Translations under genes and position numbers: made by a program
Shown here: positions 24,480 through 38,211 of the stretch, piece by piece
Layout: each line of letters starts with the position of its first letter
How positions within the stretch are numbered: position 1 is the stretch's first letter
Source of the DNA: Molossus alvarezi
Taxonomy: Eukaryota > Chordata > Mammalia > Chiroptera > Molossidae
Assembly (NCBI GenBank): GCA_037176705.1
Contig: CM073886.1
Coordinates: forward strand, 92,372,501 to 92,436,500
Length of the DNA: 64,000 bases
Direction of reading: 5' to 3'
The notes under the pieces: generated by a model
The model's input: the letters and a program-made list of their open reading frames with translations, nothing else
Database searches by the model: none
What the model was told of the DNA's origin: nothing

Positions 24480-24665
24480 TATATAGAACTTAGGAAGCCA
24501 ATATGTATTTTCAAAAAACAAGAGCAGGAATTAGTGGCCTATTTGCATATTAGCTGCCTGTGGAAGGCTTTTGGTAACCACCATACATCTGTTCCTGCAA
24601 CCTGTCCAAACCCAGCTGATTAATTGAATTTTTTCAGCCACCTGCTATAAAAGAAATTTTATAGT
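24480..24665. promoter_or_regulatory. Candidate enhancer-like motif cluster
   Basis: Within about 110 bases there is an exact octamer ATTTGCAT (24541-24548), E-boxes CATCTG (24586-24591), CAGCTG (24613-24618) and CACCTG (24639-24644), and a homeodomain-type TTAATTGA core at about 24620-24627. No repeat signature covers the block. Such density is common in developmental enhancers but also arises by chance. Function is inferred, not shown. Confidence 0.3.
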
Positions 24666-27600
24666 TGTATATACAAGATGTTTCCCCGAATTTCTTTGGA
24701 AAGACAATTTATATTAAAACAGAACTATCAGTTTTCAATTATATTTCAGAGCAGATACAATGTTCACTTTAACCGTTTAGGACTTCATGATAACAAATAT
24801 TAATTCTGTGATCTCTAGTCACATCTTGAAATTGAAACCTGAGGCTCCACTGGGGCTCTGGAGATGCGAGTAGTGAGCCCTTCTGGGAACAGTTTGGAAA
24901 AGAGGCTCCCAGTGGAATAAGGAAGCAATCACATCTCCGAAGAAATCTGGAGGGACACCATTTTTGCAGGGCAGCAAACTAACAGCAAGCATAAGAGGCA
25001 AAGTGCAGTCTTCAGTTCTATCTGCCTCAGGTGTGACTCCCATTCCTGTCCGTGCCCAGATAGCCCCACCATGATTTAGGATGAGGTGGGATTTGAGGTG
25101 CTCACACCTCTTCACCCAGCCCCTCCTCCCTGAAGAATGAGATCCTGGTGCCTTTCAGCATTACAGTGTTGTCTGTGTAAGACCCCGTGTCTTCAGTTGC
25201 CCCTCATGTTGCTTCACCAAGAAAGAAAACCCACATTATTCAGTCACTCTATAAACAGTGGTTTTAATAGAATCTCATCTGCATTCATCCTCTTGCAAAA
25301 TTACATATACATGAGCATGCTTGTCTTTGTTGTAATCGTGATCTTACAGATGTACAAGGCATTTGAAAATATTTAGAAGAAAAATGAAATAAGCCCTTGA
25401 TCTTACAAATTTTTTTAAAGACCAATATATCACAGGTCATAAATAAACGAGAACCCTGAAACAAACACATGTATATCACCTTTGCGTCAGTTCATAAATG
25501 TCTTATTTGAGAAGCCATGTAAAGTAACCTTGACATTTTAGTAGAATTTTTAATTTCTCTCTATCAATTAAATGATTAGAGGCTAAACTCACCAATCATT
25601 ACCACTAAACACAGTTTTCTAGTACATGTAATTACAGTAACATCACAATAGTCAATGTACATGTATACAGTGCTTTGTATGTCTTTCTACCCACCATGAT
25701 TACTTTAAAGGCAATATTACAAACCATACTTTCTTTATTTTTGTTACAAATACAAGGCTGTAGTGAGATTTCATGACCTTATCTTTGTGAGCCTAATCTT
25801 CATACTATGATTATTTATAAATCCTCACCTTAATACAGTAAAAGTCAGTCATATTAATTTTTCTATCCAATAGACAAATTCAACTTAATAATTAGTAACC
25901 CATAAGTTTTCTTCTCAGAGAAATGACTGATGTAACCACATCTGCGTTCACTCCTCTCCTCCAGACATCGGACATCGCTGAACCTCACAGCTTCCTCAGG
26001 ACCTCAGGTTGTCACTCCCCCTCCACCCTGATTCCCAGGTATGCCACACCCATGTATTCCCACTCTCCCCTGCCAAGGATACCAGCGGGACTTACGCCTG
26101 AGACCACGCAAGTTAGACAATAATTAACTGCTATTACAGAAAATAAATACCAAGCTCTCAGGGAATGAGTCCTAGAAGTTAACTTTGAATTGGCATTCGA
26201 GGGAGGGGGTTTTCAGATAAAGAGAAAAGGTTTAGAATATGAGATATAACCCCCCCCCCGCCCCCCGAAGCCAAAAGGACAAATTATGGCTGGACTTGAA
26301 AGACAGGCACAAAACCTTTCCTCTGCCTCATAAAAACTAGTTTCTTAGGAAGAACATGGATTCCCAGCTGCAGGTGAGTTTACTGCAGCTTGTAGTGGGA
26401 GCAACTTCACCGTTGTCCCTACAGTTGGCCCTTATCAGTGGCCCTCTGACCATAGAGCTTCCGGAGTGAATTGATGATTTATGATATCCTACCTAATACC
26501 CCTGAGCTTGGAAGCTTATTACAAAGTTATCTCTTCTAAAGAAATGGAACAGAAATTACATGGGTCATACAGACAAAATTCAGCCTCAATGTTGAATGAG
26601 AAGTTTTTTCATAGATGCATAAGCGCTACTGCTGGGGAAGTTCTCCTCAGGGGCAGGCTATGTCACTAGGAAAAATAAATCATTGAATGTAATGGGAGCC
26701 TCTTGAAAAGTTACTGTGACATGTGCCTATTGAATAAAGTGGAAAATTTATACACAAATATTCCCAGTTTATATGACTGATGTTTTTCTAAACTGACTTA
26801 GTCACTGCCTCTTTTGATTGACATTAAATCAATCACTAAGTTAATATTATTATTAGAAAGTGTTTTAAAGTTCTATTTGATAGGAATGTTAGCTGTTTAA
26901 TTCTTCTTAATCACTTTGAAGTTCATGTTAAATATTTGACACATACAATTCCAAGGCTGACCTAAGAACTAACCCTGATAACCTGAGGAGTTGGATGCAC
27001 GTGAAACCATTAAACTTTAAGATAGGAAACACCACGGGCAGATAATACAAGTATACCTTGATTGTCATTGTCATTGGTGAGCCAATAAAAGTGATAAGAG
27101 TGAATTTCGAGAAGTGGCAACAAAAAGAGCAACAGTATGAAAGGCAAAAGGAAACATCTGTAAAACTTTAAAAAGATATGTTGTCTTAAATTATTTTTTT
27201 AAGTCATTGAAAGTTATGACTCACCCATTTCACTGGGGCAATTATCACCAGTGGAACCAGTGACTATATTAGGAAAGGGATACAAGTTTTGAACTCAAAT
27301 CTGTCTGAGTCCCAATATACAATCCTACCTCTAGCTCTGGCTACCTATTTTGAAGCTAGGATGGAAACTTTCCTTATTCAAAATCTCTGTCTGGGAAGTT
27401 TGCTCCAAGTCAGTTTAATATATCCTATTTCATTATTCACATTCATTCAACACACTTTTTGAGAATCTGTTATATGCAGAAGCTGCAGTGGTTAACTAGC
27501 ATACCAAAGATATTTCAAAAATGTTGTTGAAAGGATGAATATTTTCTCAGTTTCTTTACAGGGCTTAGATACCTTCCATTCCTTTTATCCATCCTGCCTT

Positions 27601-28226
27601 AGGCTTTACAGTTTTTCTATATGAAATCAGTAATCTCTTAATATTCCTGGGCACTATTTTCCAATCCTTCTAAGTGGCTCTCTGGCAAATCTTTTAATGT
27701 ATATACATCTTATTCTGACTTGCTACCTTTCCCACATTTTAAACACTTTCTCACTTCAATTTCTGATTACCTGCTGCATTGCTGTGCAAGAGATGCTGAG
27801 GAAAACACTTTAATTTTCAAAAGTTATCCTCAACTAAACATAGTTATCCATTAGTACCATCATCGCCATAGAAAATTCCAGCAGCATTGGATTTTTATAC
27901 TAATGGCAGTTGTCCTTATTCCTGGGGAGAACCTCTATAAAATAAATATATAGTTAACCACTGTAACAGCATTGGAAAAAATTGTTTTGGTTACCTGTTT
28001 TTCACTATCTAAATTCAAGGTTTTAAAAATTGTGAGTATCAGGATATGAAACAACTATATCCCAACTAGATAAAGGTGATGATAGCTCCCATCTTAATTT
28101 AAATATATGTTTAATTTAAGAAGCTTCTGGTTCAATGACAGGTATTACTAATCATTAAATTATAGACTGGATTTATGCTTCATGTTTCTTCACTAAATAT
28201 TTAATCACCAAAATGCAAAAAGTTGA
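24666..28226. other. Non-coding stretch
   Basis: No gene, tRNA or named repeat is supported in these 3.5 kb. A C-rich run interrupted by one G lies at about 26250-26267. The open frames at 24819-25115 and 25923-26123 have no domain or splice pair I can support. Confidence 0.45.
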
Positions 28227-28241
28227 AGCTCACCTGTTTTT

Positions 28242-28490
28242 GTTGTTGTTGTTAATCCTCACTCAAAGATAGTTTTCCATTGATTTTTAGAGTAAGAGAG
28301 AGAGAGAGATAAAGAGAGAGGGAAACATCAGTGTGAGAGAGACACATTGACTGGATGCCTTTGTATGACCCCAACTGGGCCAGGGATCGAACCTGCAACC
28401 CAGGTGGGTGCCCTTGACCGAGAATCGAACCCAAGATGCTTCTGTCTGAAGATTGATGCTCTAACTGCTGAGCCACACTAGCCAGGGAAA
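28242..28490 (-). mobile_element. VES-related SINE
   Basis: On the minus strand the head 'tgtggctcagcagttagagc' leads into a body with two 'ttcgat/ggttcga'-type boxes, then a GA-rich block and a GTT-rich tail at the left end. The target duplication is agctcacctgttttt (28227-28241) against agctctcctgttttt (28491-28505), one mismatch. The body differs from both other SINE subtypes in the window. Confidence 0.9.
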
Positions 28491-28505
28491 AGCTCTCCTG
28501 TTTTT

Positions 28506-28620
28506 TAAAACAGTGTGGTGATATGGGGGCAGGGTGGAGGTGGAAGAGGGCATAGAGGGGATAAATGGTGATGGAAAAAAATAAAATAAAAAACTGAAAA
28601 ATAAAATAGTGTAATAAAGT
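28506..28620 (+). repeat. Possible L1 3'UTR fragment
   Basis: A G-rich piece ('gggggcagggtggaggtgg' followed by 'ggggataaatggtgatgg') ends in an A-rich tail. This resembles the 3' end of bat L1 elements. It is short and without a clear target duplication. Confidence 0.35.
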
Positions 28621-28969
28621 ACTAATATGTCAATCTAATCTAATAATCTATATAATAATTAATAAAATTAATAACTAGTTTTAGCTTGAAAATAGTTTTC
28701 CTGGGAATACTTTTCATGAAGATGTGCTTTATCTTGGTACACCAATATTTTATTTATCATAAAGTATTAAGTTAAAGCATATGGAATTATTGAAATTTGA
28801 CTGTTTTGACCTGCAAAAAAATAGCAATTCCACATAGTTCACATTTATACCACAGGGATTTGATGGTATTTAGCCATTTACAATGTAAAAAACATCAACT
28901 TTACCTGGTTCAACCTAATACTTAAATAAAAGCCAACTCTCATTAAATATTTACAAAATACCATTTCCC

Positions 28970-29065
28970 AAACTAAGCATTTTTCATGATTACATTTAAT
29001 CCTCACAGTAAGATCAAAATGTAGATATTATCATCCTCATTCTAAGTCAAATAAAATTGGCTTTG
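28970..29065 (-). repeat. MIR fragment
   Basis: The phrase 'catttaatcctcacagtaagatc' with 'attatcatcctcatt' matches the core of the MIR SINE in reverse orientation. It is old and degraded. Confidence 0.5.
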
Positions 29066-29228
29066 TAGGATAACAGAAATATGACCGTTAAAGGTACTTC
29101 TAGTAAGGTCTTAGAAGAAAATAATAAACATTTTATTGGACTCTAAAGGAAAGGTTATTCTTGTTATAAAGTAGCAGAAAATTTGGTGAATTCTGTTCTA
29201 CTATTGTGTGGAAAGAAAGGCAGACTAT

Positions 29229-29693
29229 TTAGGTTGACCTATGTACCTCATAATAGATATGTTGAAGCCCTAACCCACAGTATCTGTGGATGTGACCTTA
29301 TTTGAAAACAAGGTCTTTACAGATGAAATTAGTTAAGATGAGATCATATTAAATTCGAGGAGCCTTGGATCCAATATGACTGGTGCCCTGTTAAGAAGAG
29401 GAGAGGACAGAGAGACAGACACACACACACAGAGGAAACACAGAGAAGAATACCTCAGGAAAACAGAGGTAGAGATTAGTGTTTTGCTGCCACAAGCCAA
29501 GGATTGCTGGCAACTACCAGAAGCTAAAAGAGAGGCATGGGAAAAATTCTCCCTCCGAGCTCCAGATGGACCCAACCCTGTTGACACCTTGATTTCAGTC
29601 CTCTGGCTTCCAGAATAATGAGAAGATAATTTTCTGTTTTAAGCCTTTCAACTTGTTGCCATTTGTTATGGCAGCACTAGGAAACTAATTCAG
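29229..29693 (+). mobile_element. MLT1-like solo LTR
   Basis: In order: 'gttgaagccctaaccc', 'ggatgtgaccttatttgaaaacaaggtctttacagatg', 'agttaagatgagatcat', 'gccacaagccaaggattgctggcaactaccagaagct', 'ccttgatttcagtcctctggcttccaga' and 'atggcagcactaggaaactaattcag'. The length of about 465 bp fits a near-complete LTR. The strings of CA and GA inside are part of the element. Confidence 0.78.
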
Positions 29694-29814
29694 AGAGACA
29701 ACTGTAAGGTTAGCCATTTAGTAGGTGGTAAGAAATGGATTCAACCCCAGCAGACAGACTCTAGAGCTCATACTATAAATCACAATGAGGTACAGTCGCC
29801 ACAGTGACATCCAT

Positions 29815-29950
29815 CATCTCATTTTATTTTTATCACATTCTATTAGGCATTAGGGGGTATATTTTACAGATAGGAAACTGAACCTCAGAAAATGAGGCAA
29901 CTTGTGTAACAGTAGTAAGACCAGGATTTGAGCAGTGAAATTTCAGTAAT
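29815..29950 (-). repeat. MIR fragment
   Basis: 'tattttacagataggaaactgaacctcagaaaatgaggcaac' and 'agtaagaccaggatttgagcag' read as the MIR core in reverse orientation. Confidence 0.6.
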
Positions 29951-30404
29951 TTGGTAATAATCCATATACATGTATTGCACTCCCTGGGGGAGCTTGAGAA
30001 CTGAGTCAAAGGCTTAGTTATTATCTACCACTTTTGTAAATTCTACTTGGTAGCCTAGATTTATAAGACCTCCTCTAGTATTCTTTCCTGGGGATGAGTC
30101 CCAATGGCCATATTCTGCAGAACCATTACCACTGCAACTACTGCCACGTTAAAAGTCAACTCTTTGCCTTTCAGAACTCCTTAAATATCTGTAGTAGCTG
30201 ATGGCCCCCAAAGCACTGAAGGAAGTTTGAAAATTTCCATTTGCACCTATAAAGAGACTGCTTCTTCAGTAGTTTCACAGAGCACAACAAAGATACAACG
30301 AGAAGAGGGTTGGATAAGTTTTGGGAATAGAAGTGTAGAAAATTATATGGTTGTTCAGTAAATAAATAAGCACATACCACTTCTACAGAAGGATGATATA
30401 TTCC

Positions 30405-30665
30405 CATCCTATTGACATTGGCCTTAGCCATGTGACATGTTTTGGCCAATGGGACTTTTAGTGGACATGTCACAAGCAGAGGCTTGAAATGAGCTCAACT
30501 GGGGCTTGCCACCTTGTGTCTCTGCTGTCACCAGGAAAAGGACATGCCTTGAGAAGACCACCTGCTCCAGAAGAATGAGCAGCAATTGTGGTGAAGCCCA
30601 GCTATGCCTAGCCTAGAGTATCTGAGCCTCAGCCAACCTGCAGATACATAAGAAAGAAAGAAATG
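30405..30665. repeat. Ancient interspersed repeat, family uncertain
   Basis: The phrases 'ggccttagccatgtgacatgttttggccaatggg', 'gcagaggcttgaaat' and 'cctcagccaacctgcagatacataag' belong to a pattern I recognise as recurrent in mammalian genomes. The 100-codon open frame on the minus strand here is a by-product of it. Confidence 0.45.
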
Positions 30666-32553
30666 TTCATTATTGTATGCCAGCAATATTTTTGTAATTG
30701 ATAATTACATCTCTGGTGATAGTTGCTTAGTACAACACAGAAATGTTTTAATATTGTTACTGTTTCTGGAATAATATTTTCATTTAAAAAATCTCCTAGT
30801 CACATAAAACTGTTCTTTTATTCCTGCCTCTGAATAACTTGGGCCTGAGTCTGTCTTCCATGTGCCATGTGCTCTTTGTTTTGACTGGTTTCCATGGTCT
30901 GAAAGGCAGTATAACAAGACATTTAGTTCATTGGAAAGAAGAAAGAATCCAGCTCACAAACAGCTGCAAAATCCTAGAATAAAGACAAGAACCATGGAGG
31001 TAAGGTCTGGGCCCGGGATATGCTATGTGAGGCACGGTCTTTTCATATGGACTTTCCGCACAGAACGATTCTCTTAATTACTCATTATATTAAATTTGTG
31101 GAAAAAATTATTATGCACATTTACATACTTAGAGATTACTTTTCTTTAGAAAATAGTTACAGAAAAATACAATTAGTTACCTCTGACAATCTAAAATATT
31201 CCTGTTGCCCATGGGGTAAACTCTCATATTAATGAGTTCCACCTGTGTGCTTAAAAGTTGTTTTTACTGTGAAATTGCCTCTATCCAGCTGTTTCACTTC
31301 AAATAAGGAAAGGCTAAAAATTTTAGACCACTAAGGAGTCTGTCTCTCGTATAAAATGAAACTTTTATGAAATGGTAATTCTTACGCAGAAAATTCTAAG
31401 TTCTCAGATCTTTGGTTTTGTTTGTTTGTTTGGTTTGGTTTTTCAGTTTTATCAGCAGTGGGTAAACAATTGTCAGTGGTAGCCTTGGAGATAAAATTAA
31501 AACATGCACTCATACAATATTTGTACAAAACAAATTTAAGTACCAAGAACCAAAAAGGGCTATTATCTAATGGGAGGGAGGGTGTATTTATTACATAGCA
31601 CTCGCTCTAAAAACACTTAACGAATTACATAGGGGAGATGTTTTCTCAGCCCACACACTTGTTCAAAGGAATGGAAAGGGTGCTGTATTTGAAGTATGAT
31701 TCATATAACAAAAATGATTGCGACAAAAGCCACTTTACCTGTACCAGATCAGAATATCCTGGCAAAATTAATTATGTGAAAATATACTTGAAAAATACAA
31801 TGGTGTGAAACTATTCCTATAAATGCATGTTATGGGTATGACCAAAAGACAGTTCCTTTGCCCCAACAAGTTAGAGAAAGGGCAGAAATGTTTTCTGGGC
31901 AAAGAAGCAGAAGAATCTAACTTTGGTCACTGACAATGTACTCCACGTTACTCTGGTTTTTGTCTCCTGAAAATTTAGTAGACTACTACTTAGTAAAACA
32001 ACCTCTTAAACAGAAAAAGCAAGACGTTTAGCCTGAAGGAATGGGGAGAGCCTAGTGACAGGCACCCCAAGAACTGGATTCTGATCACGGCCCTGGCCCT
32101 GGTCAGCCGTCTGTGCTGGGGAAAGTCATTTCAGACCTGAAGAGCTGGGGGACATGTTCTCCCTGCGGACTGTAGGCACACCTGGCAGCTCTCCCTTCTA
32201 TCAGGCACAGATCTCGCTTACAGAATGTCCCAAAAGAAGGAGCCTGATTTGATCCAGCTAACATTCCTGTGGTCTGTGGTGCTTTGTTCACCCCGCCCCC
32301 CCCCCCCCCAGCACTGCAAGAAGAATGGGCCAGAATAAATCTTCAAGACAGGGTGTCCAACATCAGTTTTCTTTCAGTACTGATTTGTTGTCCCCTTTCT
32401 CCTACCCTGTACCCCCCAAAAGTCTGAAGCACTGATTATCAAACTCTGCACATTATTCCTTCTTCACTTATTAAAAATGTATACCCCAAATCTAATATTC
32501 CAGGGATTCTTATTTAATGGGATTTGGGGAAGACCCAGGAAGTTTCATTTTTA
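30666..32553. other. Non-coding stretch
   Basis: No gene is supported. A TTTG-rich run lies at about 31415-31445 and a poly-C run at about 32291-32309. A donor-like 'ggag|gtaagg' follows an open frame near 31000, but I see no convincing acceptor. Confidence 0.45.
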
Positions 32554-32566
32554 AAAAATCTCTCCA

Positions 32567-32770
32567 GCCTGGCCGGTGTGGCTCAGTTTATTGGGCATTG
32601 TCCCCATGCACCAAAAGGTTGCTGGTTTGATTCCTGTTAAGGGCACATTTGTGGGGTTGAGGGCTTTGTCCCCAGTAGGGGGGATGTAGATCGATTATTT
32701 ACTCTCACATCAATGTTTCTCTCCCTCTCCCTTCCTTTCTCTCTCTAAAAATCAATTTTAAAATCTTTTT
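32567..32770 (+). mobile_element. VES-related SINE, 'cagtagggggc' subtype
   Basis: 'cctggccggtgtggctcag' starts the tRNA-like head. The body contains 'ccccagtaggggggatgta' and the tail 'tctctctaaaaatcaat'. The target duplication is aaaaatctctcca (32554-32566) against aaaaatcactcca (32771-32783), one mismatch. Confidence 0.92.
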
Positions 32771-32783
32771 AAAAATCACTCCA

Positions 32784-35700
32784 AATAACTGGAAGACAGA
32801 CAGACTATGAACCATCCTTCACACCCCAACCCCATTTAGCATTCTCCAGCCTGAAGGGATAAAAAATAAAAATATAAAAGCAGTTATCATCATCACAGAT
32901 AATTTTTTATCTCTATTTTCTACAGTGGCATGTATTATTTATGCAATCAAATAATCAGTCACAAAAGATTTAAAAAGAAATTGTTTTAAAATCATGTGGA
33001 AGATCACATGCTAGTTAGAGAACACATTTGTACCCAATACCAGGGCAGAAAGTGGCTATTTTCTTGTGTAATTCAAGACAACCTAATTCAGTCCTGGTCT
33101 TAAAGAGATGAGAAAGAAGGAATTTAGCAATGAAAACGGAGACAATGAAGTAAAAGAAGGGCAGGCAGCAGAGAAAGATTAGCCAAAAGAGACGACGACA
33201 TTACTATTGTATTAAATGAATTCCAGTTTTTCTTTAATGTGCCTTTTAGTTTAAAACACCCTTTTCCCATTCTTCATCTCCTCACTGTTTTCCCTTATTC
33301 TTGTATGTTTTCCTCAGATACCAGTAAGCAATTTCAGAAACCTGAATCTAAAGAGAAAAATTATAGCTTCCAAAAATGAACTTTATTTTTGTTCCACTGC
33401 TCTCAGCCCAACGCTCCCAGATCAGCTACTTTTTACCTGCAGCCAGCATTTGTCTTCTGAGGAGAAAGCTGTACTACATGTACAGTTACCCCCAGAACAG
33501 CACAAACAGTAGTAGAACAGTTCTGTGGAACGCTCTTTTCCCCTGCTCCACTGGGCACTCTGTGGCATACCATAGCAGGAATGAGCAGAGGTCAGGCATC
33601 ATGCAGAAAGGGACCACTCACCTTCCTAAGCACCAGATGCATGATCTCCACCGTCTTTTGAGGCTCATTGGTTCAGCTAGTTAATCTTAACAAAATGTGG
33701 AAGAGTTCTTTTAATTGTACCTTGAAAAAGGAGGGGTGGAGGGTTAGAAGAGAAGGAGGAGGAGGAGGAGGAGACAGAGGAGGACAAGGAGGAGGAGAAA
33801 TAAAGCAATACTCTGGAATAAATTATACTTGCTTTATTAAATTATTAAATTTAAACATAAATACGCACATAGCAAAAATAATAATAATGTGTAGCTGGTA
33901 AGTCTGATGCCCTCTGTTGCCAGTAGCACCTCATGAAAGTGTTGCTAAAAGCCTACATCTTTAGTGGCTTTTCAAGGAGCCTCTGAGTCCTCTATTTCTA
34001 TCAAGTTTTGTGCAATTCACTGATCATTTTCTGTATTCAGATACTGTCCCCATACAAATCCACATCAGTCCATGCCAGATTGGTCTCTGCATGAGATCAG
34101 GACTAATACATACACTATAAAAATGTTCAGCCGCTGTCCACAATTATTCAAAGATCAGACTTCAAAGCCAGAGCTTCTATCAATCCAGGAAAGCAGGGGT
34201 TCATACAGCCTCTGAAAGTGCAGCTCTTCCTCATTTTCACAAATAGGTCTGCTGCAACTGCCTGTGGATAGCCCGGTGTCATGTCCACAAAATATTTTCT
34301 GCTCTGCTCTTGAAGGACTTTTATAGATTGCCATGAATTCTGTTAGAAAAGCACAACTAACTCTTATGCTGAGTACTACTTGAAAAATGATTTTCTGGTA
34401 CTCTGAAGTCATTTAGCATGTTGCACTACAAAATTTTCTGCATCTTCATTTCAGTGACTGTAACTGGTATGTGTGTGTGTGGGGGGGGGGGGGTATTAAT
34501 TTGTCTTCTGACATTTTGCCTCTTAACTTGGGTTCCAAAAGGATGCAAAGCCTGAGACTAGCTTGTAAACAGAGAGTTTATTTTAAGAAATACTCCTTAA
34601 AAAACAGGAGTTGGGACTGGGAATTGGAAAGGAGAAGTCAATCCAAAGATGAGTTTTCAAGCTATTCACTGCTATGTGCAATGGGGACTCTGAGAGCCAT
34701 GTAATATACGCTTTCAAACTTTCCAGTCAAGGGAGAAAAGGGGAGAGTATTTATCTGCATGACTTTAGGAGAAATAGTGTTAAGTCAGCAACCACCCATG
34801 AAATAATGCCTAGAATCAGAATGAAAGTTGCTATGGATAGACCAAGAATTCTGTCTTCTGGGGGGGATAATAGGATTAGAATTGCTGATTATTCGAAAAT
34901 GAAATTTAGTCTCTTAAAATAATTTGACCACTGAAAGCAGTATAATAATGATTGGACATTTTGGAAATTCTAGACCATGCTGAGCACAACACAATATTCT
35001 GAGAAGAAACAGTCATCACATTGCTCTGAGAGGAATACAAATTATGGAAATAATTTTTATGATAAAGTTAAGAGAAATTATCAACAGTATATTTTCATTT
35101 TAAAAGGTATACATATGTGGCATACTTAAGAGGCTTGGGATTTCAAATACAGGTTTCTGTTCTAGCATCTACCATGGTCAGCAGTAGAATCTGGTAATGC
35201 ATGATTGAATAGCTATGTTTCATAAATCTGTCCAAATGAGTTCTGTGGAACTCAATAAATCCATTATTTTAGACATCACTATGCTGGATTTATAGCATGG
35301 CGTGGTAAAAATATTCCCATCTCCAGTCACACATTTAAAAAGAAAAAGGAGAGGTATGAGCAGAAGGGGCAACCAGTCATACCTGTTTCAACTAACTCTT
35401 TGGTAGATTGAATTGGTGGAAATGGGAGATTCTCCATCACATTTAACACCTTAATTGACATAATCAAATATGAAAAGGAGGTTTGACTTAAAATGTTAGT
35501 AGACCAGAGAACTCATAAATGTCTGTATTACAGCGGGCAGAGGGGAAGCTGGCAGACAGACAGACAGACAGAGAGACAGACAGACATCAGCTTTCACTGC
35601 AATCACACAGATGGAAGGGGCTGGGGAGGAAACTAAATTGACAGCATTTTTCTCCAGATTCCATTTGGCAGCCTGAGTTCCCAAGGTAGCATACATTTCT

Positions 35701-37975
35701 TTCAAGTCTGTGACCTCATTTTGAGCTTTTCCAGAAAGCTTCTTCATATAAGAACTTTAAAATATAACTTCCAAAATACCCCAGATCCCGGTAAACAAAT
35801 GTTTTCATTAGCAGAGTGGAAGGAGGTTGCAATTTAGTCATCTGATCACATTATCAGAGAGCTCTGCTCCTGACCTAAGGTGAATTTCACTTTCACGAAA
35901 AAAAAAAACAACAACAAAAATCCAATCTCACTCATTTTGAAATGTTGAGTGGCCTGGTGTTAGTGCACTGTTGGGAAAAGAAATATATTTCACTTCTCAA
36001 AAGAATATCTGGACACAAATGGACATAGACATTGATAAAACAAGAGCCCTAAGCTTACCCAAATTTTACCTCCAATTTGTTCAAATAGAGCAGAAATATT
36101 CTAATTATCCCAAGAGTATGGCTTAGTTTAGCAGAGCAGGAAGCAACCAAAAGTAATTTAAAATTTTTTAAATTTTGTCACGAGAATCCTTGTACCATCA
36201 AAAGCTACCGTGGCACCTAAAATTCCAATAATTGGGGACATTCCTCAAGGTCAAGGCATTTTTTCTATAGATTATTGGAATAAATATAATGTTTGAAAAG
36301 GATAAAAATTTATACCTTAGTTTGCATTCTGTTATAATGGTGTTTCCCATACTGAATTCATCATAAAACTTTATTTCTGAAAGATTTCACCAAGCTAAGG
36401 AGCATTGTGAATCTTCAGGAGAGTGGTATAGTATGCAGGATTTTACAAATTTATTTTCCCAAGGAACTTTTTTTAATCCCCCAAAATTGTATCTACTAAA
36501 ATGTGCAATACAGCTAGGAAAAGTATTTTTTATCAGATAACCTCTCATCTAACAGAAAATAGGATTCTGGGATCAAGAGGCCAAAGACATTTAAATCTAC
36601 GTGGGAGTTAGGCCAAAAGGAAAGACACGTGGACACAGCCAGACACAGACCCAGCCTGGGCCCAGGTGTGCAGTCCTGGGAGCCAGAGGGCATGGTGAGC
36701 ACGAGGGATATGAGAAGTGTGAGAAAGGTCTGGGCACAGGGACAGCAGGCAGGTGGGAGTAAGAAAACTCCAAGATTCACTTTGTCTGCTGCACAGCCTT
36801 GCCCAGGTAGGCACTCTTCTTCCAAGAGACAAAACTCACCATGAACAAATAAAGTTGTGGCCTCATTAGCTCAGTGCTCTTCATCAACCGAAGCCAAACA
36901 AACAACCAGTCTCACCATACTGGCTGTATCAGGAATGAACCCAAGTAATATAAAAGGTTATGTGCTTTTTGTCTCTTAATTCATCTACAGGATAGAAGCC
37001 TGTCTTTGTTAGAGAGGAAATTGAGCAGGAGTATTATTGGACTGTCTTCAGAAAGGCCTGGAACCAGACCCCCTCCCATAATCCTGCTTATCACACTAGG
37101 GATGCTATCACTCTGTCCCCTGAAGTGTCCAGCGTCCTGTGTCCCACTTCCTCCCTTAATTCTAACCCTGTTAAAACCTTTCCTTAGAAATGTAACTGTT
37201 GAATTTATGTACATTATGACTAAGGCTTAAAATGTTACCCCTCCCCGGGGGAGTTGCACGTTCATGGTTTTTACCTATGTTCAGAAACAGATGTCCTTTC
37301 CTGACCTTCCATCATGACAACAGGGTGATTTTCCTCCTGAGGCAGCCAATAGGATTATTTCTCAGTTTATAGCATTGTCTTTAGGAAACAAAATCCCACT
37401 CTTCTCTTCCTATAACTGTTTAATCTTTTTTACTATTTATCAACATTTTATTTTCCTTTATAGCATCGCCCAATTGACAGTACTTATGTCTATTACTGAA
37501 TTGGTTCTTTGGGCCTCTAGTAATCTAAGACTGAATTAAATTAGTGCTTCTGAAAATAGTATTATTCCAAGTTAGTAAAGAATCATTTTTTAAAAAATAA
37601 CTAGCTTTCCATAAAGTGTTTGATTTTTTACAAACAAACAGGCCAACCAACTGTGAAAGAGAAAATTGTTCTTGGGAGAGAAACAAGAAAGAGATTACCA
37701 GAGTCATTTTAAACTTAGAACTGCTTCCATGTGTTAACTTAAATAATTTGACAAATAACAGATAACATCAAATAATATCATTATTCAGTGAACAAAACTG
37801 AAAAGGAATGAAAAATCTAAACTTTTCACCTTGGAACTAAGACACAGAATTTCAAACTGATATTAGAAGTTTCAGTTTCTTAACCTAAAATGAGAATCCT
37901 TATAATGTAAAATAACAAAATTAAAAGTAACAGTAAAGTAATCCCCAGTGTAGTCATCAGAGTAGCTGGGATACT
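32784..37975. other. Long non-coding stretch with simple repeats
   Basis: No gene is supported in about 5 kb. Simple repeats are present: GGA-rich at 33751-33799, a GT run followed by poly-G at 34470-34493, and CAGA units at 35552-35586. Open frames at 33376-33684, 36514-36844 and 36981-37230 lack domains, and several overlap on opposite strands. Confidence 0.45.
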
Positions 37976-37990
37976 AAAGAGAGGACTCTA

Positions 37991-38150
37991 TGCCCTGGCC
38001 GATTTGGCTCAGAAGTTAGAGCATTGGCCTGTGGTCCAGAGAGACCCGGGTTCGGTTCCCGCTAAGGGCATGTACCTCAGTTGCAGTTTGTCCCCGGCCC
38101 TGGTTGGGGTCATGTGGGTGGCAGCCACTCGATGTGTCTCTTTCACATCG

Positions 38151-38211
<61 letters not shown>

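Noticed and set aside
30862..31077. Open frame ending near a donor-like 'ggag|gtaagg'
   Set aside because: The donor is plausible, but no good acceptor was found upstream, so I do not call an exon.
33376..33684. 102-codon open frame
   Set aside because: No domain, signal or splice context was seen, and the base composition does not differ from the flanks.
35552..35586. CAGA repeats considered as a CRISPR-like array
   Set aside because: The units are only 4 bp, with no spacers; this is a simple microsatellite.
36514..36844. Overlapping open frames on both strands
   Set aside because: Open frames on both strands over the same bases without any recognisable motif indicate chance openness in GC-richer sequence.
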